Below are positions 8,831 to 17,833 of a stretch of DNA of 64,000 bases, one piece after another; within the stretch, counting starts at the first letter, position 1, and each line of letters begins with the position of its first letter. The stretch spans positions 2,480,001-2,544,000 of the forward strand of contig NZ_JARXOW010000001.1 in the NCBI RefSeq assembly GCF_030182585.1, written 5' to 3'. The notes beneath the pieces were generated by a model, which was not told where the DNA came from, did not search any database, and saw only the letters and a program-made list of their open reading frames with translations. Position numbers and translations under genes: made by a program. This DNA is from Pedobacter faecalis (GTDB lineage Bacteria; Bacteroidota; Bacteroidia; Sphingobacteriales; Sphingobacteriaceae).

Positions 8831-9258
8831 GAGGTTTTTTAGAATTGACAGTAAAAATTTTGGTTAAAAATACAATAAAGTATGAAATGGCACAAAAAGG
8901 GTGTTTTTTCGCTATCTATCTATATAGCTGGGCGGTAATAATGAGTTAGCCGTAATCGTAAGCCTACGGCTTCTTGCCTTATCAGTTGCGTGCAAGCGCG
9001 GCGTCTGTCTGGTATTTGCCTTTCATTCCTGTCTGGATATTGCCCCAATATTTAGCGTCTGCTAAGCGGTTAAACCCGGGCAATGTCCGGGTAACATCCG
9101 GGCAGCAACCGGGTAGTATCCGGGCAAGAAGGCTTGGCAGACGAAACCCTGATACTCCGGCGAGGCGGTAAAAACTGGAAAGTTTAATCGCACCTGACAT
9201 ACTGTTGTCACTTCAGCATTCGACATTCGCACGATCATAAACTTTAAAAAATTCGAGT
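8831..9258. other. Divergent intergenic region with an 11-bp repeat array
   Basis: 428 bp between the divergent lipoprotein and VOC genes. The left third is AT-rich. The rest is unusually GC-rich for an intergenic stretch and holds a small hairpin (AAGCC 8960-8964 / GGCTT 8968-8972) and the repeat element at 9056-9143. Short overlapping reading frames here on both strands are repeat artefacts and are not called. Confidence 0.7.
9056..9143. repeat. Five tandem 11-bp CGGG-units bracketed by a 12-bp inverted repeat
   Basis: Five contiguous 11-bp units run from 9077 to 9131, each starting CGGG: CGGGCAATGTC, CGGGTAACATC, CGGGCAGCAAC, CGGGTAGTATC, CGGGCAAGAAG. The first four share C at position 11 and an A/G pattern in the middle. 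The array is bracketed by CGTCTGCTAAGC (9056-9067) and GCTTGGCAGACG (9132-9143), which are inverted copies matching at 11 of 12 positions, the odd one forming a G-U pair in RNA. The right arm abuts the last unit exactly. Confidence 0.9.
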
Positions 9259-9666
9259 ATGAGAAATGCAAATTTGGTGTCCGTAAGGATAATCACGGCA
9301 GACATCAAGCGATTGGTTCACTTTTTTGAGCAGGCTACAGGGGCAACAGCAGTTTGGGCAACAGAGGATTTTGCCGAGCTAAAATCGGACGCTTTTACGC
9401 TGGCTATTGGAAGTTCGCGCACTATGGCTTTTTTCTCTGAGGGCGTTGCGACGCCTGAAGCGAATAAAAGCGTTATTATAGAATTCCTGGTGGACAATGT
9501 AGATGAAGACTACGAAAGAATCAAGGCACTGACCACAGAAATTGATCAGCAACCCACTACCATGCCATGGGGAAACCGGTCCCTGCTCTTCCGTGATCCG
9601 GACGGCAATCTAATCAATTTCTTTACGCCCGTAAGCGATGAAGCGAAGAAAAGGTTTGCGATTTAA
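9259..9666 (+). CDS. VOC (glyoxalase/bleomycin-resistance) superfamily protein
   Basis: 135 residues forming one vicinal-oxygen-chelate domain with the usual two babbb modules: an N-terminal NLVSVRIITADIKRLVHFFEQATG and a C-terminal segment ending in LLFRDPDGNLINFFTPV. In this superfamily a metal-binding Glu or His sits near the end of each half; here His21 and the C-terminal strand are candidates. Members act as glyoxalases, dioxygenases, epimerases or antibiotic-binding proteins, so the substrate is open. Monocistronic, 34 bp from the convergent sigma factor gene. Confidence 0.85.
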   Translation: MRNANLVSVRIITADIKRLVHFFEQATGATAVWATEDFAELKSDAFTLAIGSSRTMAFFSEGVATPEANKSVIIEFLVDNVDEDYERIKALTTEIDQQPTTMPWGNRSLLFRDPDGNLINFFTPVSDEAKKRFAI

Positions 9667-9700
9667 TAAGCGCAAACACTTACTGCGCCTCTCAGCAGGA

Positions 9701-10303
9701 TCAGGAAGAGGTTGAAAGCAGGTAGCAGCTAATGAGCAGCAGACCGGTATCGCGGTGTGTAAGCATATAGGTTTTGATCGACTGCAGGGCTTTGGTCATG
9801 TGGCTGTTTACAGTCGCCACGGAGATGCCGAGAATCTTGCCTGCCTCTTCGTAGCTTCGCCCTTCAAGTTTACATAGTTCAAATACCTGCTTTCGCTGGG
9901 GTGAAAGCTGATTGATGGCATCCTTCAATAAGGCCGAGGCTTCTTTGCTGAGCAGAATGTCTTCACCGCTCAGGTAATGCTCGGTACCGCGCAAGATCAG
10001 CTGTTCGATCAGCGTGTTGTCTGACGCCACTTTCCTGAAGTAGTTGTACACCAAATTTCTGGCGACCGTATATATGAAGGGCTGGAAAGGTTTCTCTGGG
10101 ATAATTTTTTCACGGTTGTCCCACAGCTTAATGAACAACTCCTGCAATAATTCGTCGGCAATATCCTTATCCCTCACCATCCTGAGCATCTTTAGATACA
10201 TAGGTTTGCCGTAAGCCGCATAAATTCCATTAAAAGCTTTCTCGTCGCCTTTTTTGAGACGGGCAAGCAAGTCGTTTTGATGAGAATCTTCTAAAATTGT
10301 CAA
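9701..10303 (-). CDS. ECF-type RNA polymerase sigma-70 factor (FecI-like)
   Basis: 200 residues. Region 2 (YLKMLRMVRDKDIADELLQELFIKLWDNR) and region 4 (LSPQRKQVFELCKLEGRSYEEAGKILGISVATVNSHM, a helix-turn-helix) are complete. It resembles the Bacteroidota sigma factors paired with FecR anti-sigma proteins and SusC transducers. The likely partner fecR starts 107 bp away on the opposite strand, whereas such genes are normally adjacent on the same strand. The C terminus ends in a hydrophobic LLLISCYLLSTSS. It probably activates the 10.4-20.1 kb uptake operon. Confidence 0.93.
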   Translation of the reverse strand: MTILEDSHQNDLLARLKKGDEKAFNGIYAAYGKPMYLKMLRMVRDKDIADELLQELFIKLWDNREKIIPEKPFQPFIYTVARNLVYNYFRKVASDNTLIEQLILRGTEHYLSGEDILLSKEASALLKDAINQLSPQRKQVFELCKLEGRSYEEAGKILGISVATVNSHMTKALQSIKTYMLTHRDTGLLLISCYLLSTSS

Positions 10304-10409
10304 AAGGCTAAGGGGCTATTGCACATCAAATCTAACGATTTTAAAAAAAAGTTGAGAATTTCCCCGATTGGAGTCATTGTTTTTTGGCCCGGGCGTGTAT
10401 TGCTTAATA

Positions 10410-11579
10410 ATGGGAGAAATGAAAGCACCGGCTGATAGCCTGTTTGCGAAATATCTGGAGGGTAAATGCAGTGCGTCGGAAACGCGGACGCTGTTGCAGC
10501 AGTTTGGCCTTGCCGAAAACGAGAGACTTTTAAAGGAAGCCATATTGGCTGAACTTGAAAGGGATTTTGTTGCTGTTTCGGAGTCGGCCGATCTTGATGC
10601 CCGGCTTAGTGCAATCGGGTCATCCCTCAAGGCACACATCACGCATAATAAAGAAACAGGCAAGCCGTTCTTACTGAAGTTTTGGCCTCGTGTTGCCATT
10701 GCTGCGGCTGCGGTAGCGACAATAGTATTGTCTGTACATTTCTTCTTTCCGGGATATACCGATGTAACGGGAACTTCTGAAAAGATTGTATATAAAAACG
10801 ATGTAAACCCAGGAACCGACGCAGCTACGCTGACTTTGGCCAACGGGGATACCATACAGCTTAACGGATCTAAGAAGGGTGTGATTATAGGAGGGGATAT
10901 CAAATATAACGATGGGGATGTTGTAGAAACCGGACTCGCCGGGTCACAGGAGTTGACTGCTCAAACGCCACGTGGAGGTACTTATCAGTTTACGCTTTCT
11001 GATGGTACACGTGTATGGATGAACGCAGAATCTAAAATCTCGTTCCCGTCACGGTTCAGCGGAGATCAGAGAGAAGTGAAGTTGGAAGGTGAAGCCTACT
11101 TCGAAGTCGCAAAGCGGGCACAACCATTTGTCGTTGCCACCGGATCTCAGAAGGTTGAAGTGCTGGGCACGCATTTCAATATTAAGGGTTATACAGGCGA
11201 CAGCGACATCAGAACGACGTTGCTGGAAGGTTCGGTGCGCGTTAGCAGGGCTGATGAGCGTATCTCCGAGGTAATAAGGCCGGGCGAGCAGGCCATCAAT
11301 CGCGGGAATATACTGGTTGAGAAGGTAGACGTATCGGAGGCCGTAGCCTGGAAAAATGGCAGTACCTTATTCAAAGAAAGAACACTCGAGAGTATCATGC
11401 GGGAATTGTCGCGCTGGTACGACGTGCAGGTCGTTTATGAGCCAGGCGCGCCCAAACAGGAAACCTATAGCGGCGCGGTATCGCGAACAAGGAATCTTTC
11501 GGCAATATTGGAAAGAATGCAGACCACCGGGAGCGTGAGGTTCAGGATAGAAGGCAAAACCGTAGTGGTAATGAAATAA
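10410..11579 (+). CDS. FecR-family anti-sigma factor
   Basis: 389 residues from ATG 10410 (MGEMKAPADSLFAKYLEG); an upstream in-frame ATG at 10368 adds 14 atypical residues and is less likely, and ATG 10419 is also possible. Order of parts: a cytoplasmic helical sigma-binding segment (1-90), one membrane helix (WPRVAIAAAAVATIVLSVHFF, ~95-115), the FecR domain (GGTYQFTLSDGTRVWMNAES onward) and a C-terminal DUF4974 domain (TLFKERTLESIMRELSRWYD to VVVMK). It relays substrate occupancy of the STN-bearing SusC downstream to the ECF sigma factor. Confidence 0.93.
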   Translation: MGEMKAPADSLFAKYLEGKCSASETRTLLQQFGLAENERLLKEAILAELERDFVAVSESADLDARLSAIGSSLKAHITHNKETGKPFLLKFWPRVAIAAAAVATIVLSVHFFFPGYTDVTGTSEKIVYKNDVNPGTDAATLTLANGDTIQLNGSKKGVIIGGDIKYNDGDVVETGLAGSQELTAQTPRGGTYQFTLSDGTRVWMNAESKISFPSRFSGDQREVKLEGEAYFEVAKRAQPFVVATGSQKVEVLGTHFNIKGYTGDSDIRTTLLEGSVRVSRADERISEVIRPGEQAINRGNILVEKVDVSEAVAWKNGSTLFKERTLESIMRELSRWYDVQVVYEPGAPKQETYSGAVSRTRNLSAILERMQTTGSVRFRIEGKTVVVMK

Positions 11580-11872
11580 TTAAGATCGTCCTAAACAGCT
11601 AATATGAGTATTAACCTAAAACCGATTATGAGAAAAATTCTACGTTACTAAAGAGGAGAAAACGGAGCTTAAATAAAAGCCGGAAAGTGCTACCAACACT
11701 TCCCGGAAATAGTTTGAGCGACCATGCCTGAAAATCAGGAAGAACATTTTTGCTAAACAATTAAGTACCAACTCAAACCGATTCAAACTTATGCATTATT
11801 GCTAAACAAAGCAATAAGTAACTGGTCTGTCGTCGACCACGCTGGGTTTGAACACTAAACAAACGACGAAGT
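11580..11872 (+). promoter_or_regulatory. Structured leader upstream of susC
   Basis: 293 bp hold several signals. A seven-codon ORF (ATG 11628 to TAA 11651, MRKILRY) is followed by a purine-rich GAGGAGAAAA. A hairpin lies at 11680-11706 (CCGGAAAGTG / CACTTCCCGG, one mismatch). TTGCTAAACAA occurs at 11750-11760 and 11799-11809, with a related ACTAAACAAA near 11854. A perfect 8-bp hairpin spans 11796-11817 (TTATTGCT / AGCAATAA). None has a terminal T tract. The layout suggests post-transcriptional or attenuation control of susC; this is inference. Confidence 0.5.
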
Positions 11873-14800
11873 ATGAAAAATGCTTTAAACCGAGGTGAGC
11901 CATTTGCAGGGCTGCCAACCAAAATCCTATTGATTATGAAGTTAATCATAGTTCTAATGACCACTTTATTCGTTCACGCAAGTGCTGCGGGTTTTGCTCA
12001 GAAAGTAACGCTAAACGAAAAAGGCGCCTCTCTTGGAAACGTAATCAATAAGATCCGTGCACAGACCGGGTATGATTTTGTATTCAATACCAAAGAAGTT
12101 GAAGGGGCAAACAAAGTAACTATCTCTCTAAATAATGTGGAACTGGATGAAGCTTTGAAAGCGCTTTTCAGGAACCAAAATCTTAGTTATTCCGTAAAGG
12201 ACAAGTTTATCGTTATTGAACCGGTAAAACGCTCTTTTATTGACAATATAACTGCAGTTTTTAAAAATATCGACGTGCGTGGCCGGGTAATAGACTCCCT
12301 GAGTGGCGAGCCCCTTGCTGGAGCAACAGTAACAGTTAAAGGCCGCAAGCAAAGCGTTAGAACAGGTGCTGACGGCGGCTTCTATATTCCGAATGTGGAA
12401 GATAATGCTGTATTGGTTGTAAGCTATACCGGCTACTCGTCTAAAGAAGTTCGCTCTTCTGGAGATGTAGGAACGATCCGCTTGTCGATGACAGTTGGAA
12501 GCCTGGAGGAAGTTGCGGTAACTGTTAATACAGGATACCAGCGTATAAAGCCTGAGCAAAGCACAGGTGCAGTTGCAAAGATCACTACCAGAGAATTTGA
12601 ATCGAGAGTGAGTACAAACTTCCTTGATGGTCTGACTAACAGGTTGCCAGGTTTGATGATTAATAATGACGTCCTGTTTACCAGCACGACACCGGGTAGC
12701 ACAGGTGCTAATTCAAGGCCGTTGTTCAATATCAGAGGTATCTCTACTATGTCGGCCAACCAAAACCCACTCATCGTTGTAGATGGTTATCCAACGGAAT
12801 TGACGCTTGAGATGATCGACCCGAATGAAATTGCGTCTGTAACTATCCTTAAGGATGCGGCAGCGGCTACCGTATATGGAGTTAGAGCTTCTAACGGGGT
12901 AATTGTTATTGAAAGGAAGCAAGCTAAGAAAGGTAGTCCTCAGTTTAATTTCAGGGCTACTGCAGAGCTCACGCCCAAAGAAGATTATACCCGTTATAGA
13001 TGGGCCGACGATGCTTCTTCTATTGTTTCAAACTATCAGAGATATACCCAGAGCAATATTGTCAATGCCAATTCGTGGGGCTTGTTGTCTACCTCAACTG
13101 CTGGTACTGGCGGGGCAGTGCGCCGTTCGCCAGCATTTTACATCCTGGCTCAACAAGCAGCTAAGATGATTACGCCAGAGCAGGCGGAACAGTCGTTTGC
13201 CGAACTTGCAAGTTATGACAATCTTGAAGACTATAGTCGTTTGTTTTTGCGCACTGCTGCCCGGCAGGTGTACAACTTCAATGTTTCAGGGGGTAACGAC
13301 AACGCCTTATATTACATTACTGGTAATTTTACCGGCGATAGGGACAACAAGATTGAAAATGATAACAACAGTACCTTACTATCTGCACGTACTACGCTCA
13401 GGTTTAGTCCGAAATTGTCGTTGGAACTAACCACGGACTACCAGGAACTCCGTGTCAACACAGCGCCGGTACCGGGTATTACTTCGATCAATCCCTATGA
13501 GCGCCTTCAAGATGTTAACGGGAATCCAACTTTCCTTCTTAGCTCAAGTATAGCGCCGTCTTTAAATAGTATTATGATGTCGCAAGGTCTTGATGATCAC
13601 ATGTACTATCCGCTTGTAGATGTTAATGAAATCAGCGATAAAACCCGTACAGCGAGTAATCGTATCACGGCGAATTTCAACTATAATATCGCTAGCGGCC
13701 TGGATTTAGGATTCGGGGGCATTTATGAGAACTCGCGTACAGATTTGCGCCATTATGCCTCAGATCTATCATCTGAATCGCGCCAATTAACGAATGCTTA
13801 TGTAGTGCGTAATGCTGATGGTTCGTATAAATATAATGTTCCTAAAGGTGGGTTCCTTCGTCAGTATTCAGGTAATTTATCGAGCTACACTGCCCGTACA
13901 CAGCTCAACTATAACAAAGTCCTGGCTAGCGATCATTCCATAAATGGTATTTTAGGTGCTGAGCTTAGGAACGTGGTGAGCAAAGGGAATACAGCATCTT
14001 ACTTTGGGTATAATGACGAGACCTTGTTGCAGCAGCCAATCGATTTCATGTCGATGAATACGGCGGCAATCAGAGGAACGTTTCTGGTAGGTGCCCCGTT
14101 GCAAAACGCGTTCGACAGATACTACAACCAACAATTTGAGGAAGACAGGTTTCTATCAGCATACGGTAACCTGGTCTACTCTTATAAAAATAAATACTCC
14201 GCGACCGGAAGTATGCGTATCGACCAATCGAATTTGTTTGGTACGAATCCGAAATATAAATACAAGCCACTATGGTCTGTAGGTGCAGCCTGGAATGTAC
14301 ACAAAGAAGATTTTTTAGAGAACGTCAACTGGCTTGATCAGACTAAACTACGCGTTGCCTACGGTTTTAACGGTAACGTAGCGAAGTTGTCCCTTCCGGA
14401 GGTTATCGCGCAAAGTCGTATAAATCCGTATACCTCTCCCTCAAGCCAGTCGCTCGTGATGCTTGCTTATGCCAACAGTAGTTTGCGGTGGGAACAAACG
14501 CGGAATTTGAACGCTGGTTTGGATTATGCCATTTTCAAAAGAGTAAACGGTAGTTTTGATTTCTACGAAAAACGCAGTACTGATCTGATGGCTAACTCCC
14601 AGATCGACCCTACGATCGGTGTTAGTCCAACCCTGATTAACCAGGCTACAATTAGAAACAGAGGTCTGGAGTTTAGTCTGCGTGCCGACTGGATTGCTAC
14701 GCCTACATTCAACTGGAATACAGGAATCGTTGCAGCTAGAAACACGAGTAAAGTCCTTGATGTTTTTCAGACGGGAAACTTCAGCCCACAGACACTTAGT

Positions 14801-15475
14801 CAGCTAGGGTTTGTTAAGAATGCTCCGGTAGGTGCAATGTACTCTTATCGATATGCAGGTATTGACAATGAGGGCTATTCATTAATTCAGGATACCGAAG
14901 GAAATATCTATCGCACAAATGTAAATAGTGCCGGGAACGCTACTGCGGAGTTGATGGCAAGAGAAAACTCTGGCGTCGCTTATTATACCGGTTCTTCGAT
15001 TCCTACAATTAATGCTGGCTTAAGCAACAGGGTTGATATAGGTAACTTCTATGTCTTCGCTATGGTGAATTATTACGGTGGATTCAAAGTCAGAATTCCT
15101 CGTCCTAATCCGTCATCTATGAGGCCTCTCGAGGGTGCCGGCAATTTCTGGAAAGCTCCCGGTGATGAAAATGCAACAGATGTAATGGGCTTGCCAGGGT
15201 ATGGTAGTGCTAATTCTAATGCTGCGTACAATTTTGCAGACTCTTATATAGCGCATGGAGATTATATCACCTTGGGTGACTTGACACTGTCTTACCGTCT
15301 AGATAATACCGGATTTATTAAAAAGGCAGGACTGAAGACCGTTGAGCTTAAAGCTCAGGCTTCTAATTTATGGACGGTTGGTATGAACAGATATAACTAT
15401 AGCAGTGCTACAAGAAGTTATGAAAAAGCATATCTGACACCGACGTATTCATTCGCCTTATTTACCAACTTTTAA
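11873..15475 (+). CDS. SusC/RagA-family TonB-linked outer membrane protein with STN signalling domain
   Basis: 1200 residues. The N terminus MKNALNRGEPFAGLPTKILL followed by a hydrophobic segment ending SAAGFAQ is a typical signal peptide of this group. Order: STN domain (~45-115, ANKVTISLNNVELDEALKAL), carboxypeptidase-regulatory-like beta domain (~133-215, VRGRVIDSLSGEPLAGATV), plug (~225-350, with RGISTMSANQNPLIVVDGYP and VTILKDAAAATVYGVRASNGVI) and a large beta barrel to the end. It imports a ligand with energy from TonB, and the STN domain signals to FecR. The substrate (glycan or peptide) is not known; no glycosidase is encoded in the operon. Confidence 0.96.
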   Translation: MKNALNRGEPFAGLPTKILLIMKLIIVLMTTLFVHASAAGFAQKVTLNEKGASLGNVINKIRAQTGYDFVFNTKEVEGANKVTISLNNVELDEALKALFRNQNLSYSVKDKFIVIEPVKRSFIDNITAVFKNIDVRGRVIDSLSGEPLAGATVTVKGRKQSVRTGADGGFYIPNVEDNAVLVVSYTGYSSKEVRSSGDVGTIRLSMTVGSLEEVAVTVNTGYQRIKPEQSTGAVAKITTREFESRVSTNFLDGLTNRLPGLMINNDVLFTSTTPGSTGANSRPLFNIRGISTMSANQNPLIVVDGYPTELTLEMIDPNEIASVTILKDAAAATVYGVRASNGVIVIERKQAKKGSPQFNFRATAELTPKEDYTRYRWADDASSIVSNYQRYTQSNIVNANSWGLLSTSTAGTGGAVRRSPAFYILAQQAAKMITPEQAEQSFAELASYDNLEDYSRLFLRTAARQVYNFNVSGGNDNALYYITGNFTGDRDNKIENDNNSTLLSARTTLRFSPKLSLELTTDYQELRVNTAPVPGITSINPYERLQDVNGNPTFLLSSSIAPSLNSIMMSQGLDDHMYYPLVDVNEISDKTRTASNRITANFNYNIASGLDLGFGGIYENSRTDLRHYASDLSSESRQLTNAYVVRNADGSYKYNVPKGGFLRQYSGNLSSYTARTQLNYNKVLASDHSINGILGAELRNVVSKGNTASYFGYNDETLLQQPIDFMSMNTAAIRGTFLVGAPLQNAFDRYYNQQFEEDRFLSAYGNLVYSYKNKYSATGSMRIDQSNLFGTNPKYKYKPLWSVGAAWNVHKEDFLENVNWLDQTKLRVAYGFNGNVAKLSLPEVIAQSRINPYTSPSSQSLVMLAYANSSLRWEQTRNLNAGLDYAIFKRVNGSFDFYEKRSTDLMANSQIDPTIGVSPTLINQATIRNRGLEFSLRADWIATPTFNWNTGIVAARNTSKVLDVFQTGNFSPQTLSQLGFVKNAPVGAMYSYRYAGIDNEGYSLIQDTEGNIYRTNVNSAGNATAELMARENSGVAYYTGSSIPTINAGLSNRVDIGNFYVFAMVNYYGGFKVRIPRPNPSSMRPLEGAGNFWKAPGDENATDVMGLPGYGSANSNAAYNFADSYIAHGDYITLGDLTLSYRLDNTGFIKKAGLKTVELKAQASNLWTVGMNRYNYSSATRSYEKAYLTPTYSFALFTNF

Positions 15476-15485
15476 CCGTAAACAC

Positions 15486-16856
15486 ATGAAAAATTATAAG
15501 CTAAAAATTGTTCAGCTGATGGTTTGCTGCCTGGTATTTACCGGATGCGATAAATACCTGGATATAACGCCTAAAGGCAAAAGGCTGCTCTCCACGGTTG
15601 ACGACTACGAACAATGGCTTAATAGCGAGTCGCTTGTAACCGGTGTTGGCTACCCCTACGCCATTATCAATTACATGGGGGACAATGTCGACGTACTCAA
15701 CATTAAAAATCCGCCAGTAGAAGAGGCGGAGCGAATTTATACGTGGTCTACTCAATTTGAGATGAATCTTTCAAAAGCTCCGGCTTTTTGGGGCGACCAT
15801 TATGCTAAGATAAACTTGTTTAATACCGTGTTAATCGGAATCGACGAGGCCACAGGAGGTACCGCAATTAAAAAGCGCAGCCTGAGGGCTGAAGCCTTGC
15901 TTGGCCGGGCATTGGAGTATTTCTATCTGGTTAACGAATATGGCAAGCCGTACGACGCGGCTACTGCCGATCAAGATTTGGCTGTGCCATTTGTAACGTC
16001 AAACGATGTGACGCAGGTTGTTCCAGCACGCAGTACTGTAGCGGTTATTTACAAGCATATCATCGACGATATTAATACCGCCATACCAGACTTACCGGCT
16101 GATAATAGCACAAACCGATTCCGCGGTTCCACTGCTGCAGCTTACAGCTTGCTGTCGCGTGTCTATTTCTATGCCCGCAATTATCCGGAAGCACTCCGGT
16201 ACGCTGAACTAGCGTTAGCGAACACCAGGGCGGTTATGATAAATTATAATGGAGGTTTTCCCGCGAGCAACCTGCTCAGCACTCATGCAGACGTTATCTA
16301 TGGGCGAATGGCCATTGGGCAAGCCCCTGCGACGCTTGAATTTATGCGCTCATTTGCGGCAAATGACCTTCGCGTAAGAGCCCTTTATCAAAGTGCTGAC
16401 AACTATACTTTTGTTAATAGAGGCGCGACTTCGTATTTCCCCGCGGCCAGAACTCCGAATCTGACCTATGTGAATACTGGTACCTCCGTTCAGGAAATGA
16501 AACTGATTGCAGCGGAAAGTGCAGCAAGGGCAAACAACCTGGAAGTAGCTTTACAGCATCTGGATGATGTCCGCAAAAATAGATTTCCAGCGGCGAGCTA
16601 TGTGCGTTATACCTCATCAAACGCAGATGAGGTTCTGGCCGAAGTACTAAAAGAAAGAAGTCATGAATTGCCTTATAATGGGTTGCGCTGGTTTGACATG
16701 CGCAGGCTAAACAAAGAGGGACGGATGGGTACCGTAACCCGTCGTAATGCCCAGGGAGAAGTGGTGGCTACGCTGGAGCCGAACAGCGAGCGCTACACCT
16801 TGCAGATACCTATCCAAGTAATGAGTTATAACCCTGGAATGCAACAGAATCCATAA
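15486..16856 (+). CDS. RagB/SusD-family nutrient-binding lipoprotein
   Basis: 456 residues, starting 10 bp after susC. Lipobox LVFTGC, then DKYLDITPKGKRLL. The SusD N-terminal TPR-like helices (SLRAEALLGRALEYFYLVNEYG, AAYSLLSRVYFYARNYPEALRYAELAL) and the C-terminal segment with ELPYNGLRWFDMRRLN and a final SYNPGMQQNP are typical. It is expected to sit on the cell surface as the lid of the SusC porin and to bind the same substrate. Confidence 0.95.
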   Translation: MKNYKLKIVQLMVCCLVFTGCDKYLDITPKGKRLLSTVDDYEQWLNSESLVTGVGYPYAIINYMGDNVDVLNIKNPPVEEAERIYTWSTQFEMNLSKAPAFWGDHYAKINLFNTVLIGIDEATGGTAIKKRSLRAEALLGRALEYFYLVNEYGKPYDAATADQDLAVPFVTSNDVTQVVPARSTVAVIYKHIIDDINTAIPDLPADNSTNRFRGSTAAAYSLLSRVYFYARNYPEALRYAELALANTRAVMINYNGGFPASNLLSTHADVIYGRMAIGQAPATLEFMRSFAANDLRVRALYQSADNYTFVNRGATSYFPAARTPNLTYVNTGTSVQEMKLIAAESAARANNLEVALQHLDDVRKNRFPAASYVRYTSSNADEVLAEVLKERSHELPYNGLRWFDMRRLNKEGRMGTVTRRNAQGEVVATLEPNSERYTLQIPIQVMSYNPGMQQNP

Positions 16857-16872
16857 CTAAAAGAAGAAAGCA

Positions 16873-17808
16873 ATGCGAAATTTATATATAGCAGCAGTTT
16901 GTTCGTTAATTGTCCTGTTAACGGCCTGCAGTAAAGAAAATGCCAAGATGACGCTGCCCGAAGGCAGTGTGTCATTCCATTTGCCAAACGGTAAGGATAC
17001 TGTGCAGATGCCTGTGTCCATATTGAAAGATACAACGACGGTTCTAGAGCTAAAGGCTACTTTAGGCTCTCCGTCTTCCGGTGAGCACTGGGTGACGTTT
17101 GCCGTTGACAGCACAAAATTGAATGAATACAGATCTAAGTACGGGGCAGCAACTCTTTTGCCAGCTACCTCCTACCTTCTATACAAAAACAATGCACGAA
17201 TTTCCGCTAACGGTACAGTATCGGAGGCTGGCGTGTTGAACATTGGTGCACAAACCAAGCTCACAGAGTATACAACGTATGTGCTACCGCTGGTGATCAA
17301 ATCCGTAGACGGCAAAGAAGATGCTTCAGCAGGAGAAGTATTTTACTATGTATTTAAAACGGGTAAGCCGCTTTTTGTTAACAAAACAGGTTGGACTATC
17401 GCTGCTTTCTCTTCGCAAAATTCAACCGCCAACGCGGCGACTGCAGTATTGGACGCTAATAATACAACAACATATTGGACTTCAAATATTCAGCAACAGA
17501 TGCCTCAATTTGTTTCCATCAACTTTAATCGTGAAGTAACGTTTCATGCGGTAGTTTATTATTTGCCTAATGCTTTGGTATACCCAACTCAAGGAGGCTA
17601 TCCCACTTCAATCCAGATTGAAACAAGTATGAACGGGACGGCGTGGGTAAATAAGGGAATATATGCCGGTAATATTGTAAATAAAATGCAAACCATCGAA
17701 ATCGGTGAAACGACAGCTCGGTTCATGCGATTTACGGTACTTGCAGCTGTTAAATATTCAAACGTATACGATGCTATATTCATCAGCGGTATCTCACTGG
17801 TACCATAA
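16873..17808 (+). CDS. DUF1735 / discoidin-domain surface lipoprotein
   Basis: 311 residues with lipobox LLTAC. Residues ~25-150 resemble DUF1735 (BT_3987-like N-terminal domain; EHWVTFAVDSTKLNEYRSKYG and LTEYTTYVLPLVIKSV). Residues ~170-311 resemble an F5/8 type C (discoidin) fold, with TYWTSN, PQFVSINFNREVTFHAVVYY and FMRFTVLA. Such lipoproteins lie beside SusC/SusD and bind glycans or proteins at the surface. It is 16 bp after susD and clearly in the same operon. Confidence 0.82.
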   Translation: MRNLYIAAVCSLIVLLTACSKENAKMTLPEGSVSFHLPNGKDTVQMPVSILKDTTTVLELKATLGSPSSGEHWVTFAVDSTKLNEYRSKYGAATLLPATSYLLYKNNARISANGTVSEAGVLNIGAQTKLTEYTTYVLPLVIKSVDGKEDASAGEVFYYVFKTGKPLFVNKTGWTIAAFSSQNSTANAATAVLDANNTTTYWTSNIQQQMPQFVSINFNREVTFHAVVYYLPNALVYPTQGGYPTSIQIETSMNGTAWVNKGIYAGNIVNKMQTIEIGETTARFMRFTVLAAVKYSNVYDAIFISGISLVP

Positions 17809-17833
17809 CACTTATTGCACCGAAATATAAATT

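Noticed and set aside
9077..9131. CRISPR array
   Set aside because: Units are 11 bp and contiguous with no spacers; no cas genes are present.
4156..9258. Integrative element downstream of tRNA-Arg, suggested by the AT-rich genes and broken regulator
   Set aside because: No integrase and no second copy of the tRNA 3' end were found in the following sequence, and the genes are ordinary envelope and signalling families.
8974..9271. Short overlapping ORFs on both strands around the 11-bp array
   Set aside because: They translate the repeat (recurring Leu-Pro-Gly or Arg/Gly patterns), overlap each other and resemble no protein.
9670..9688. GCGCA/TGCGC hairpin between the VOC and sigma genes as a terminator
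   Set aside because: Only a 5-bp stem with a long loop and no T tract on either strand.
10316..10903. 195-codon frame antisense to fecR
   Set aside because: Its composition (Ser/Ala/Pro mixture without domain) is that of a shadow of the FecR frame.
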